Shown: positions 8,491 to 17,681 of the stretch, one piece after another
Position numbering within the stretch: the stretch's first letter is position 1
How the letters are laid out: each line of letters opens with the position of its first letter
Source: Gammaproteobacteria bacterium
GTDB taxonomy: Bacteria; Pseudomonadota; Gammaproteobacteria; Steroidobacterales; GCA-2729495
Reading direction: 5' to 3'
Length of the DNA stretch: 64,000 nt
Assembly: GCA_028285245.1 (NCBI GenBank)
Contig: JANQPY010000016.1
Coordinates: forward strand, 1 to 64,000
The notes under the pieces: generated by a model
The model's input: only the letters and a program-made list of their open reading frames with translations
Told to the model about the DNA's origin: nothing
The model's database searches: none
Position numbers and translations under genes: made by a program

Positions 8491-9615
8491 GTGCGCGGAA
8501 AAATTAAATGGCTTTTCGCCCTGGTTTTGCTGCTGGTGCTGATACCCATTGCACTCGTTGCCGTAAAGACGGGCCCCGTTAGCCGCCCGTGGCAGAACAT
8601 CAGCGGTACCCCGGCAGTACGCGCGGCCGACATGCCGGGTGTGCGCTGCGAAGAACGAACGTTCGAAGTGCAACTCAGTGCGGACGGCTGGCGGACATAT
8701 GGCGTTGTGGGCAGCTTGTGCTGGATGGGCGAACTCGACGGCCAGACGCTGGCTGTTACGGTTTCCGGCAATGGCTACGGGTCGGTCTACTGGGATTTTC
8801 CCTACGAGCCGGACAGCTACTCCTTCGTGCGGGCAGCTTTGCGCCGCGGGCTGGCAGTCTTCAACTTCGATCGTTTGGGGATTGGTCGCAGTGATCGGCC
8901 CTTCGGCGTCTTCCTCAATGTCGACAACCAGGCCTATGTGCTCGCCGAGATCATTAATGGACTCACGGCGGACTACTCGGTAGGCAAGGTTGTAACGGTC
9001 GGTCATTCATTCGGTTCCACCATATCCATCGCCCACGCACTGACCTGGCCGGAAAATGTCGCGGGCATCGTGCTGACGGGCTTTGGCCACAATGTGAACC
9101 CGGAGTTTGGACCGGGTATGCGCAACAAGATTGCGTTCGCCGCCTTCGAAGGGCCGTTCGCCGAGGAGGTGGTGGATCCGACCTACATCGTGACCAAGCC
9201 CGGCGGCGGTGAGATGTTTTATGTCATTGAGAACACGGATCCGAAGGTTCTCGCCGTGGATGACCTGAACAAGCAGACGACCGCGCTCGGCGAGGTCACC
9301 TCAGCCGGCAAGTATTTTGATAACCAATCTCTGGGTCTCGACGTGCCGGTATTCACACTGCTGGGTGATGCAGACGTTGTGGTTTGCGGGGGCGACCTTG
9401 ACTGCAAGGATCACGCTGCGCTGGTAGCGCATGAAAACCAGTTCTACTCGCCGGCCGCTTGTCATGACATGCAGGTGGCGGCGAATACAGGCCATAACTC
9501 CACGCTGCACAACAACGGGCCGGCGAATATTCAGTTGATGCTGGACTGGATTGAACGGCGCGTGGGTATTCGGGCCGGCGCGACGCCCAGTCAGCCATGC
9601 CTCGCGAGAACCTGA
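8491..9615 (+). CDS. Membrane-anchored or exported alpha/beta hydrolase
   Basis: A 374-residue alpha/beta hydrolase. An N-terminal hydrophobic stretch (residues 4-25) acts as signal or anchor. The nucleophile elbow GHSFG places Ser173; the acid is probably in LLGDADVV and the base His in NTGHNS near the C-terminus. Several cysteines (CCEERTF-like and VVCGGDLDC positions) suggest disulfides in an exported enzyme. The GTG at 8491 follows GAGG; the frame is open further upstream into the MATE gene but without a usable start. The substrate is unknown. It overlaps or abuts glpD. Confidence 0.78.
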   Translation: MRGKIKWLFALVLLLVLIPIALVAVKTGPVSRPWQNISGTPAVRAADMPGVRCEERTFEVQLSADGWRTYGVVGSLCWMGELDGQTLAVTVSGNGYGSVYWDFPYEPDSYSFVRAALRRGLAVFNFDRLGIGRSDRPFGVFLNVDNQAYVLAEIINGLTADYSVGKVVTVGHSFGSTISIAHALTWPENVAGIVLTGFGHNVNPEFGPGMRNKIAFAAFEGPFAEEVVDPTYIVTKPGGGEMFYVIENTDPKVLAVDDLNKQTTALGEVTSAGKYFDNQSLGLDVPVFTLLGDADVVVCGGDLDCKDHAALVAHENQFYSPAACHDMQVAANTGHNSTLHNNGPANIQLMLDWIERRVGIRAGATPSQPCLART

Positions 9616-9626
9616 TTCCCGAGCGC

Positions 9627-11234
9627 ATGACCGATACCGACTATGACCTGGACCTCATCGTCATAGGTGGTGGCATCAATGGCGCCGGGATTGCCCGTGA
9701 AGCCGCCGAGCGCGGCGCGAAAACCTGCCTGCTCGAGCAGCACGATCTATGTCACGGCACATCGCGATGGTCGAGCCGGCTGATCCACGGGGGGCTGCGC
9801 TACCTGGAGTACGCGGAGTTCAGTCTGGTGCGCGAGTCGCTGCGCGAACGCGAGATCCTGCTGAAGACCGCGCCGCATCTGGTCCACCCTTTACCGTTGC
9901 TGGTGCCCATTTACGAGAACGCGCGCCGCGGCCCCAGGCTGGTCCGCATCGGCATGGGGCTCTACGATTTGCTGTCGCTGGACAAATCGCTCCCGTCTCA
10001 CCGCATGCTTGGTCCGCAGGAAGCGCTTGAGCTGGCGCCGGCGCTGCATGCTGATGGTCTTGCCGCTGCCGCCCACTATCACGACGCGCAGGTGACCTGG
10101 CCGGAGCGATTGGTCGTGGAGAACGCATTGGCTGCGCGTCTTGCGGGCGGCGTGATACGCAACTACTCGCGTGTCGACCGGTTGCTGCACAAACACGGCC
10201 GCGTTCGTGGCGTTGAATACACCGACTTACGCACCGGGCAGATGGCCCAACTGACGGCGCCCGTTGTCATCAACGCGGCGGGACCCTGGGTAGATGAGGT
10301 GCTCACCGGGCTTGGGCCGCCAGTCTCGCGGCTTATGGGCGGCACCAAGGGCAGTCACATCGTAGTGCAGCCTTTTGCCGGCGCGCCATCCACTGCGTGC
10401 TATATCGAAGCAAGAAGCGACGGGCGCCCGTTCTTTGTGATTCCCTGGCAGGGCCTGCTGCTGATTGGTACCACGGACATACGGTTTAAGGATTCGCCGG
10501 ATGCCGTGATGGCCGATACGGCTGAGATCGACTATCTGCTCAACGAAACCAACCAGGTGTTTCCGGCGGCCGGGCTTGCACGCAGCGACGTGCTGTACCA
10601 CTACACCGGCGTGCGGCCGCTGCCCTACAAGCCGACCGGCAAAGAAGGTGCGATCACCCGTCGGCACCTGCTTAAGCACCATCGGCGCTTCGCCAAAGGG
10701 CTGTATTCGGTTGTCGGGGGTAAGCTCACGACCTATCGCAGCCTGGCCGAGGAAGCGATCGATCGCGTCGGGCACCGGTTGCCAGTGGAGTTGGCGCGTT
10801 CCGCGAGCGCCCGTCGGCCTCTGCCAGGCGCTACCCGGCCGCGCGCTGATGCGCGTGATGAACTCAGCGCCCGCAGCACGCTGTCACCACAAGCGATCGA
10901 ACACCTGCTAGGCACCTACGGTTCTCGTTCTGTGGAAGTGCTGCGCTATCTGCACGACCAGCCAGATCTGGAGCAGGAGATTTGTACGCATAGTCACGCG
11001 ATCGCCGCAGAAATTCCCTTTGCGTTGCAGACTGAGTGGGCCACTAACCTGGCCGATGTGCTCCTGCGCCGCTCTATGGCGGGCCTCGCTCCCGATCTCG
11101 GCCAGGCGGCACTGGAAAAATCGCTGGAAGTGGGCCGGCGGTATCTTGGCTGGAAGCCGGAACGCTGCGCGGCGGAGGAGGCGGGTTATCGTCGGGAGAT
11201 CGCGCTACTGCGAACGCACGCCACAGCGAGCTGA
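9627..11234 (+). CDS. glpD: Aerobic glycerol-3-phosphate dehydrogenase
   Basis: A 535-residue FAD enzyme oxidising sn-glycerol 3-phosphate to dihydroxyacetone phosphate at the inner membrane and passing electrons to quinone. The dinucleotide fold is at residues 10-21 (IVIGGGINGAG), followed by the GlpD signature HGTSRWSSRLIHGGLRYLE and the later GGKLTTYRSLAEEA. A C-terminal helical domain (about 395-530) is present, so the length is complete. The ATG at 9627 matches the family start; an ATG at 9597 would overlap the hydrolase gene by 19 bases and is the alternative. Confidence 0.93.
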   Translation: MTDTDYDLDLIVIGGGINGAGIAREAAERGAKTCLLEQHDLCHGTSRWSSRLIHGGLRYLEYAEFSLVRESLREREILLKTAPHLVHPLPLLVPIYENARRGPRLVRIGMGLYDLLSLDKSLPSHRMLGPQEALELAPALHADGLAAAAHYHDAQVTWPERLVVENALAARLAGGVIRNYSRVDRLLHKHGRVRGVEYTDLRTGQMAQLTAPVVINAAGPWVDEVLTGLGPPVSRLMGGTKGSHIVVQPFAGAPSTACYIEARSDGRPFFVIPWQGLLLIGTTDIRFKDSPDAVMADTAEIDYLLNETNQVFPAAGLARSDVLYHYTGVRPLPYKPTGKEGAITRRHLLKHHRRFAKGLYSVVGGKLTTYRSLAEEAIDRVGHRLPVELARSASARRPLPGATRPRADARDELSARSTLSPQAIEHLLGTYGSRSVEVLRYLHDQPDLEQEICTHSHAIAAEIPFALQTEWATNLADVLLRRSMAGLAPDLGQAALEKSLEVGRRYLGWKPERCAAEEAGYRREIALLRTHATAS

Positions 11235-11248
11235 ACGAGTCGTGTTGC

Positions 11249-13318
11249 CTACAGGCGCCGGTAGCTGAGCTGTATTAGGAACTCGCGTGCCCGTCCGGGC
11301 AGATAGCGAAAGTTGTTAAAGGCGAAGTCGGCGCGATCCGCGTAGCGCTCGTCCGTCACATTGTTCAGGCGCAGTCCAAGTGCCCAGTCGCCGGATAGCC
11401 GCCACACCGCGCGCAGATTAAGCAGGTCGTGACCCGGGTACATTTCGGTGTTCGATGCATTGAGGTAGTACTCGCCGATATGCACCCATTCAATCTCCAC
11501 CAGGCCACGCGGATGATCGAAGCCGAGGCGCGCGCTTCCCAGGGTCTCCGGGGCTGTATCCACCTGGTCCCCATCGGTGATCGCCTCGCCGAAGGCAACG
11601 TCACGGCTGAAGTCATAGGCATGGTCCGCGAAAGTCGCAGCAATGCCCGCGTACACTCCATTGCCGGCGCGGTAGTCGGCCTGTAGTTCGAGGCCGACAT
11701 GCGTGGTCTTGCCGTCACTGACGTTGAAGCCGTCCGCGTCTCGAAAGATGAAATTTTCTTTGCGCATGGCAAAGCCAGCAGCGGAGAGGCGGAGACTCTC
11801 GCCTCTGTGCCGCCAGCCCAACTCGATGCTGTCGATGGTCTCGGCATCGAGATCCGCGACGGCCTGGCCGCTTTGCAGCCGGTAGAGTTCCGTGACCTGT
11901 GGCGGGCGGAAGCCACGGGCCAGATTCAGGTAGGCGGAGTCAGTATCTGTAAGTCGAAACAGCAGTCCTGCCTCGGGTGCGAGCTCGAAGAAATCGTCGC
12001 TACGGTCGGCCGGCCGGAAAAACAAACAGCCGTTGGCGCCGGCACACTGGGTGCCATCATCGCGTAAGTTGCCGTCGCTGAGCTCGTTGTCGTAGTCGTA
12101 ATAAACGTACTCCACGCGCAGCCCGGCAGTTGCTTCCCAACGGTCCGTCAACATCCAGCGCAGCTGCGCAAAAGCTGCCGCCAGAAAACTGGTGACGTCG
12201 TAGTCATACTGCTGGCCCGTTGGTCGGCTGGAGCCAGGCCCCAGGTCGATGATCTGACTCTGTTGCAGGAATCCATCCGCCACCTCGGTCTCAGCGCCGA
12301 ACTGGAGCTTATGCTGCCCAAGCGGTCGCGCGGCCGTCACGCGCAGACCTGCACTGACCTGGCCATTTTCTTCAAGCGGCTTGCCGGGCAGGAAATGCTG
12401 CAGAAAGTCCATATCGGAGCGGCGGGCGTACACACGCCAGTCGGTGCGTTGTTCGCCATCCTCTTGTGTAAGCGCAAGAAACGCACGCTGACTGTCGGCT
12501 TTGCGAAACGCTTCCGGGTTGAGATTTTCGGTGCGCAGCCGTTCATCGCGATAGCTGTCCTCGCCGAAGATGAAGCCGGCCGTGTCCTGATCGAGATTGC
12601 TCGCTGTCAGACCAAACGTGAGTTCGCCCGCAGCGATCAGGCGTGCGCCGCGCAGAAACGCCTTCTGCTGGGCGTAGCCCGAGTCATCGCGAAAGCCGTC
12701 GTAATGGTCCGCGACTACGCCCACGGCGAGTCCGGTCTTGCCAAGTGCGCCGTCCCAGGTCGCCAGGCCCCGGCGAAACTCATCGGGTCCGGTTTCCAGG
12801 CTGCCAGCTAACCCTGGCACGTCGCCGGGTTTGGGCAGCAGAAAGTTCAACGTGCCGTGCAGGCCGTTGGCGCCGTACAGCGCATTTGCCGGACCGCGAA
12901 TGGCTTCCGCGGAGGCGGCCAACTCACTCGGAATCTCGAATAGCTGGTTGACGTTGCAAAAGCCGGCCGGCCGGCTGGGGATGCCGTCCTCCAGCATCAG
13001 GAAGGCACCGCAGGCACCCGGCCCGGTCAGCACCGGAGAACGCATGGCCGTGAGATGTTCCTGGCCGCTGCCGCGGGATATCCAGGTACCGGCAAACTGG
13101 TTGGTCAGTTCGTGCACATGTTGATGCGCGGTGATGCGCACGCGTGCATGGTCGAGTCTTGACAGGTTACCGATCAGATTATCCGGTTCCGTCGGCGCAA
13201 CGCTGGCGGTGACGACGAGCTCATCGGGCTCGTCAGCGTGGCTCAGGCCCGACCACGCCAGCAACGCAGCCAGCAGCAGCGCCGGCGGAGCGGTCCGCCG
13301 AGTTGTTAAGCACAACAT
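11249..13318 (-). CDS. TonB-dependent outer membrane receptor
   Basis: A 689-residue receptor. It has a signal peptide (residues 1-28, ending LSHA), a TonB-box-like DELVVTAS, a plug domain (about 45-170, with AIRGPANALYGANGLHGTLNF) and a 22-strand barrel ending with the usual aromatic C-terminus (LIQLSYRRL). Two cysteines in the plug (GACGAFL and GFCNVN) could form a disulfide. Its ligand (siderophore, vitamin or carbohydrate) cannot be read. It starts four bases after the stop of an 83-residue protein gene on the same strand and ends 14 bases from convergent glpD. Confidence 0.92.
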   Translation of the reverse strand: MLCLTTRRTAPPALLLAALLAWSGLSHADEPDELVVTASVAPTEPDNLIGNLSRLDHARVRITAHQHVHELTNQFAGTWISRGSGQEHLTAMRSPVLTGPGACGAFLMLEDGIPSRPAGFCNVNQLFEIPSELAASAEAIRGPANALYGANGLHGTLNFLLPKPGDVPGLAGSLETGPDEFRRGLATWDGALGKTGLAVGVVADHYDGFRDDSGYAQQKAFLRGARLIAAGELTFGLTASNLDQDTAGFIFGEDSYRDERLRTENLNPEAFRKADSQRAFLALTQEDGEQRTDWRVYARRSDMDFLQHFLPGKPLEENGQVSAGLRVTAARPLGQHKLQFGAETEVADGFLQQSQIIDLGPGSSRPTGQQYDYDVTSFLAAAFAQLRWMLTDRWEATAGLRVEYVYYDYDNELSDGNLRDDGTQCAGANGCLFFRPADRSDDFFELAPEAGLLFRLTDTDSAYLNLARGFRPPQVTELYRLQSGQAVADLDAETIDSIELGWRHRGESLRLSAAGFAMRKENFIFRDADGFNVSDGKTTHVGLELQADYRAGNGVYAGIAATFADHAYDFSRDVAFGEAITDGDQVDTAPETLGSARLGFDHPRGLVEIEWVHIGEYYLNASNTEMYPGHDLLNLRAVWRLSGDWALGLRLNNVTDERYADRADFAFNNFRYLPGRAREFLIQLSYRRL

Positions 13319-13322
13319 CGAG

Positions 13323-13574
13323 TTAATCGTTGGGATCGAGTGGTTCCAGCACGATGCGTGGATCATCGCCGATGCGGGAGTACTCATGGCGCCGGGCCAT
13401 GTCTTTCATCGCGGCATCGCGGCTCGCACGATCTGCAAACCAATGGTGGGCTTCCCAGTCTTTACCCAGCACGAGTTGAAACGTATCGCCGGGGGGCAGG
13501 GTGACGCGGATCCCCCAGGGTTTGTCTGCCTCACCAGGTGGCGTAATGGAGTGACTTGGAGTTGAGCTGACCAT
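13323..13574 (-). CDS. Small hypothetical protein upstream of the TonB receptor
   Basis: An 83-residue soluble protein with many Trp, His and Asp residues; the second half (HHWFADRASRDAAMKDMARR, then EYSRIGDDPRIVLE) looks like a small alpha/beta domain. There is no signal peptide. Its stop lies four bases before the receptor start, so both are likely on one message. No clear Shine-Dalgarno sequence precedes the ATG at 13574. I do not recognise the family. Confidence 0.6.
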   Translation of the reverse strand: MVSSTPSHSITPPGEADKPWGIRVTLPPGDTFQLVLGKDWEAHHWFADRASRDAAMKDMARRHEYSRIGDDPRIVLEPLDPND

Positions 13575-13721
13575 GCGGGAGCGCGCCGTAAGTTTCTGAT
13601 TTCGCGCAATGATAGGGATATGCCGGCGTAGTTATCAACGGCGTTTTGCCAAATCGGTGAGGCAGCACCCGATGGGTTGGGAGACAATGACGCGACGCGG
13701 TGGGGTAGCGGCAAGCGGCGC

Positions 13722-16700
13722 ATGGCAGCAGACAAAGAGGACCTGCGGTACTACGTAGTGGGCGGACCGGTGCAGCCGGGACGCGCGTGCTACGTGCAGC
13801 GCGTGGCTGATGATGAGCTGTTCACACGTCTGCTGGATGGTGCCTACTCAACCGTGGTGGCGCCGGCGGATCTTGGCAAATCCAGCCTGGTCGCGAGCAC
13901 CGCGCACCGGTTGCGTAGTGTCGGCGTGTCTGTGGCAGCGGTTGACCTTGCGCAGATCAGCAATCGGGATGTCGCCGAAGACGTTGGCCGCTGGTACTAC
14001 AGCTTTGCCTATCGTGTGGTGCGTGAGCTGCGTTTGCGCCCGAATCTGCAGGCGTGGTGGCAGGAACGCAGCGGACTGACCAACCGTCAGCGCCTGCGCG
14101 AGTTTTTTCTCGATGTGGTGCTTGCTGAAGTCAGCGGCCCGGTGGTCGTGTTTGTCGATCGCATTGAAGTCGTCCTCGGCCTGGAGGTGTCGCGCGACCT
14201 GTTCGGCGCCATCCGCGCTTGCTATGACGCCCGGGCCAACGAGCCGGAGTTCGGTCGCCTCTCTTTTGCGCTTTTGGGTGCTGAGCTTGCCGGCCAGGCC
14301 GTGCCGCAGGGTAACGATTCCCCATTTCCTATCAGCGGGTCGGTGGCGCTGGGCGACTTTGACCTGCCCGGCGTGCGCAGTCTCGTCGAGGGCCTGAACC
14401 TTGAGCCGGTGGCCGCGCGCGCAGTGGCCGACCGGCTGATGCACTGGACCGCCGGCCACCCGTATCTGACGCAGAAAATCCTGCGTGGACTGAAGCGCCG
14501 GGCCGGTGTGGCGAATGTAGAAGCTGTCGATGCCCAGGTGGCAAATCTGTTCTTCTCTGGAGATGCGGCACAGCGTGAACCGCATCTGCTGATCTTACGC
14601 AATCAACTTGTGGGCGATGCCCCGGCCCGCGTTGGGCGCCTGAATTTGTACGGCAAGATTCGTAAAGGCGCCGATGTACGCATCGATGCGGCCTTGCCGC
14701 TGCATCGTAATCTGCTGCGCAGCGGTGCCGTTGTAGCCGATGCGCGTGGTCGCTTCGCGCTGCGTAATCGCGTGTATTCGGCCGTATTTTCCGCGCACTG
14801 GGTTAACCAGAATCTGCCGTTTAGTTTGCGTGGTATCAGTACCGCCGCCGCCGTTATCCTGCTGGCGATTGCTATTCCGGTCTGGTACGTCGAATACCTG
14901 CCGCGACCCTACGCGGACAAGCTGCGCTCTGCCGAGGTGTCGTTTACCGAAGCGCAGTCGGCCCATGACCGGCTGAGTATGCTGCCGGGATTTGGTGGCC
15001 GGGCTGACCGGTTGTTCGCCGAGTACCTGCAGCGCATCAGCAGCCGTGCGACCCGGCTGACTGAGGTTCAGCGCTACGGGGATTACCTGGCGGAACTCGA
15101 CGACGGCGAAGCGCTGCGCCGCGAGAGTTTGGCGACATTCTGGGACAGGCGGCGCGAACAGGCACTGAAGTCAGGCGACCGCGACAGGGCACTGCTGTTC
15201 GCTTTGCGGGCTGCGGAAACGCCCACCGCGGAGCGGAGCAATGCACTCGGCGAGTTGCTGGGACCGGATATCGACCGGTTGCTGTGGACCGTCCGGCCCA
15301 CCGGCAATGTGACGGGGCTCGGCTACGCCGCGGATACAGGCACGGTCACTATTCTAGACAGCCAGCACCGGCTATCAGCCTGGCGTGTGGACGATGGCGG
15401 CGGCCGGCTGGTGCGTTCCCTGGAACTCGCCGCAGAGGAATGGGTGCCGGTGCAGTCGCGATTAGTCTTCGACGGCAGGAACAGCGGGCGCCGATTGCGC
15501 GCCAGTTTCGTTTTTGATCACCCGCGTCCGGCCGACCTGCGTGTGGAGCTGCGCGCACCATCGGGGCGCAGCGTGCGCCTGCCACTGCCTGTGGAGGTGA
15601 ATGCTGGTGGGGCGTATCAGGTGGACTCGCGTACCGCGAGGACGCTGCGTCCGTTGCTGGAGGAAAGCCCCAGCGGGACCTGGACGGCCAACGTGGTGGA
15701 TAGCGTGCGCGGCGTTACCGGGCGCCTGTTGTCGTGGTCGCTGGACATCGATGGCCAGTCAGTTTCCGCTGACCCCCTCAACACGCTGGAGTCTGGCGAA
15801 ATTCCTGAGCCCACGCTGGCGCGCGTCGCGCGCAGCGCACTCTCCGCAGACGGAAGTCTCGCCCTGATATGGCCGGCCGATGCCGCAGCTCGCGGCAATG
15901 TGCTGGTGTGGCGTACTGACAGTGGTGAGATTGTTACGCAACTCCCCAGGTCTGGCGGCTTTGTTGATGCGCGTTTCGCGCTGGGCAGCGAACTGGTCCT
16001 GCTCACCAACTCGCGCGACGTAGCTGTATGGACGGCAGATGGCCGTCAGCTCAGGTCAATCCCGTTTGAGCCTGCTGTGCGGCCGGCCCTGTCGGCCAAT
16101 GGCCGTTATCTGGTGGTTGATTCGTTGACCGGAAACACTGCGGCCAACGCTGTTGAAGTCTGGGATCTTGAAACGCAGGTTGAACGCGGCCAGCTGGTTA
16201 CCGGCGAGCTCGCCGAGCTGGCCGCAGTTGATCCAACGGGCAGATTTCTGGCGGTAGGGGATGATGAAAGGCTGGTTCGCCTCTGGTCCGTCGTTGGCAG
16301 CAGCCTGGTCGCAGAATTTGAACATGCATCGGCGCCGACGAGTTTGATGTTCAGTCCCAACGGCGATTGGCTGGCAACGCAGGATGCCGCGCATACGCTG
16401 CGCGTCTGGAACCTGAATGAACCGGGACCACCGGTACTCATGCGCGACGCCGGTGGACCGTGGGCCGTAAGCTTTGCCGATTCAAGGCTGCTGTTCGGCG
16501 CGAATGATCGCGGTTACGAGCTGATTAGCCTGCTCGACGGCGCCAACTTAGGCCCTGTGATTCGGCATGGCTTGCCTGAGTCGCGCCGCCGCGCGATCTC
16601 CGGCCGGGCGCTGTTAACCGGCGATACGGCCGTTACGACCGACGGCGCCGAAGCCGTCAAGATCTGGCGTGTGGCCGCAACGGACCTACTGGTAGCTCGC

Positions 16701-17681
16701 GGTCCCGCGGTTGCCGGCAGCGCGGCCGCGGTCGCCATCCGTCACGACGGCCAGGCGGCTGCTATTGCTTCGACGGCCGGGGATGTTCGCCTGGTGCCCG
16801 CTGCGGCGCCGGCTCCCGTTAATGCAGGCCTTGGCGCGCTTCAGTTCAAGCATGGCGCGGCAGTCAGCGCGCTGGCTTTCGATCAGGATGGGCGATACCT
16901 GGCCAGCGGTGCGCTGGATGGCACGGTTGCCATCTGGAACACACAGCAACCAGATGCTGGCGAAGTGCGCGCGCGTCTGGGCGAAGGCGCGGTGCTGGCG
17001 CTCACCTTCAGCCCCGATGGCCGCTGGCTCGTGGCGGCTGGACGCCGTGTGGCGCAGGTCATTGACGCGCGGCTCGGCACCACCCTGGCGCGCACGGCTA
17101 TTCAGAGTCTGGATCCGGACATCGAGATCACAGCAGACGGCCGCGACATCTTCATCGCGGATGATCGCGGTGGTGTGAGTCAGTGGCGCTGGGAAAACGA
17201 AGCGGTGACGGAGGCCATCTCGGAGAGTACCCGGCTAACACGCCTGGCACTCAGTCCGGATGGGCGCATTGCAACGGTCGGCGCAGACCGGCGGTTGCGC
17301 TTATGGAGCGCCGACCTGGCGCCGCTGGCGAGCAGGATACGCTTACCTGCGCACCCGGAGTCGATCTGGTTTACCCGCGACGGCCAGCAATTGGTTGTGA
17401 AGGCGGGACTCTGGGCGTATCAGCTCAGCGTCAGTGCAGGCGATGTGCAGCTTGATCACGCGCGCTTTCTTGCTTCTGCGGCTGACGGTGTCGCCTTCGA
17501 TAACGAGGCGGGCGAGCTGCTGCTGCTCAGCGCGGCGCGGAGTCCGCGGCCAGCGATTCGGCGAATAGACCTGCAGATGCCAGGCCCAAGCCGCATCGAC
17601 GTGACGCCGCAAACGCTGCAGGCGCGGATGGAGGGCAGGCTGCAGTTGGCTATTGATCCCTGGGGGGAGCCGCAGCCTTAG
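13722..17681 (+). CDS. AAA-like / transmembrane / WD40-like protein with a P-domain-like insert
   Basis: A 1319-residue modular protein. Residues about 5-350 resemble the AAA-like domain found beside WD40 repeats (AAA_35 type): a degenerate Walker A, APADLGKSSL (46-55), and a Walker B-like VVVFVDRIEVV (about 139-149). One membrane helix lies at 370-392. A helical segment follows (400-520), then repeats with WD-like ends (VWRTDSGE, VWTADGR, VWDLETQ, LWSVVG, VWNLNE, IWNTQQP, LWSADL). Residues about 575-682 interrupt the propeller with a domain resembling the proprotein convertase P domain (LRVELRAPSG, then SGTWTANVVD and LLSWSLDI). Its 3' end overlaps the convergent matB by 32 bases. It is probably a membrane-tethered sensor or scaffold; ligand and output are unknown. 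Confidence 0.8.
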   Translation: MAADKEDLRYYVVGGPVQPGRACYVQRVADDELFTRLLDGAYSTVVAPADLGKSSLVASTAHRLRSVGVSVAAVDLAQISNRDVAEDVGRWYYSFAYRVVRELRLRPNLQAWWQERSGLTNRQRLREFFLDVVLAEVSGPVVVFVDRIEVVLGLEVSRDLFGAIRACYDARANEPEFGRLSFALLGAELAGQAVPQGNDSPFPISGSVALGDFDLPGVRSLVEGLNLEPVAARAVADRLMHWTAGHPYLTQKILRGLKRRAGVANVEAVDAQVANLFFSGDAAQREPHLLILRNQLVGDAPARVGRLNLYGKIRKGADVRIDAALPLHRNLLRSGAVVADARGRFALRNRVYSAVFSAHWVNQNLPFSLRGISTAAAVILLAIAIPVWYVEYLPRPYADKLRSAEVSFTEAQSAHDRLSMLPGFGGRADRLFAEYLQRISSRATRLTEVQRYGDYLAELDDGEALRRESLATFWDRRREQALKSGDRDRALLFALRAAETPTAERSNALGELLGPDIDRLLWTVRPTGNVTGLGYAADTGTVTILDSQHRLSAWRVDDGGGRLVRSLELAAEEWVPVQSRLVFDGRNSGRRLRASFVFDHPRPADLRVELRAPSGRSVRLPLPVEVNAGGAYQVDSRTARTLRPLLEESPSGTWTANVVDSVRGVTGRLLSWSLDIDGQSVSADPLNTLESGEIPEPTLARVARSALSADGSLALIWPADAAARGNVLVWRTDSGEIVTQLPRSGGFVDARFALGSELVLLTNSRDVAVWTADGRQLRSIPFEPAVRPALSANGRYLVVDSLTGNTAANAVEVWDLETQVERGQLVTGELAELAAVDPTGRFLAVGDDERLVRLWSVVGSSLVAEFEHASAPTSLMFSPNGDWLATQDAAHTLRVWNLNEPGPPVLMRDAGGPWAVSFADSRLLFGANDRGYELISLLDGANLGPVIRHGLPESRRRAISGRALLTGDTAVTTDGAEAVKIWRVAATDLLVARGPAVAGSAAAVAIRHDGQAAAIASTAGDVRLVPAAAPAPVNAGLGALQFKHGAAVSALAFDQDGRYLASGALDGTVAIWNTQQPDAGEVRARLGEGAVLALTFSPDGRWLVAAGRRVAQVIDARLGTTLARTAIQSLDPDIEITADGRDIFIADDRGGVSQWRWENEAVTEAISESTRLTRLALSPDGRIATVGADRRLRLWSADLAPLASRIRLPAHPESIWFTRDGQQLVVKAGLWAYQLSVSAGDVQLDHARFLASAADGVAFDNEAGELLLLSAARSPRPAIRRIDLQMPGPSRIDVTPQTLQARMEGRLQLAIDPWGEPQP

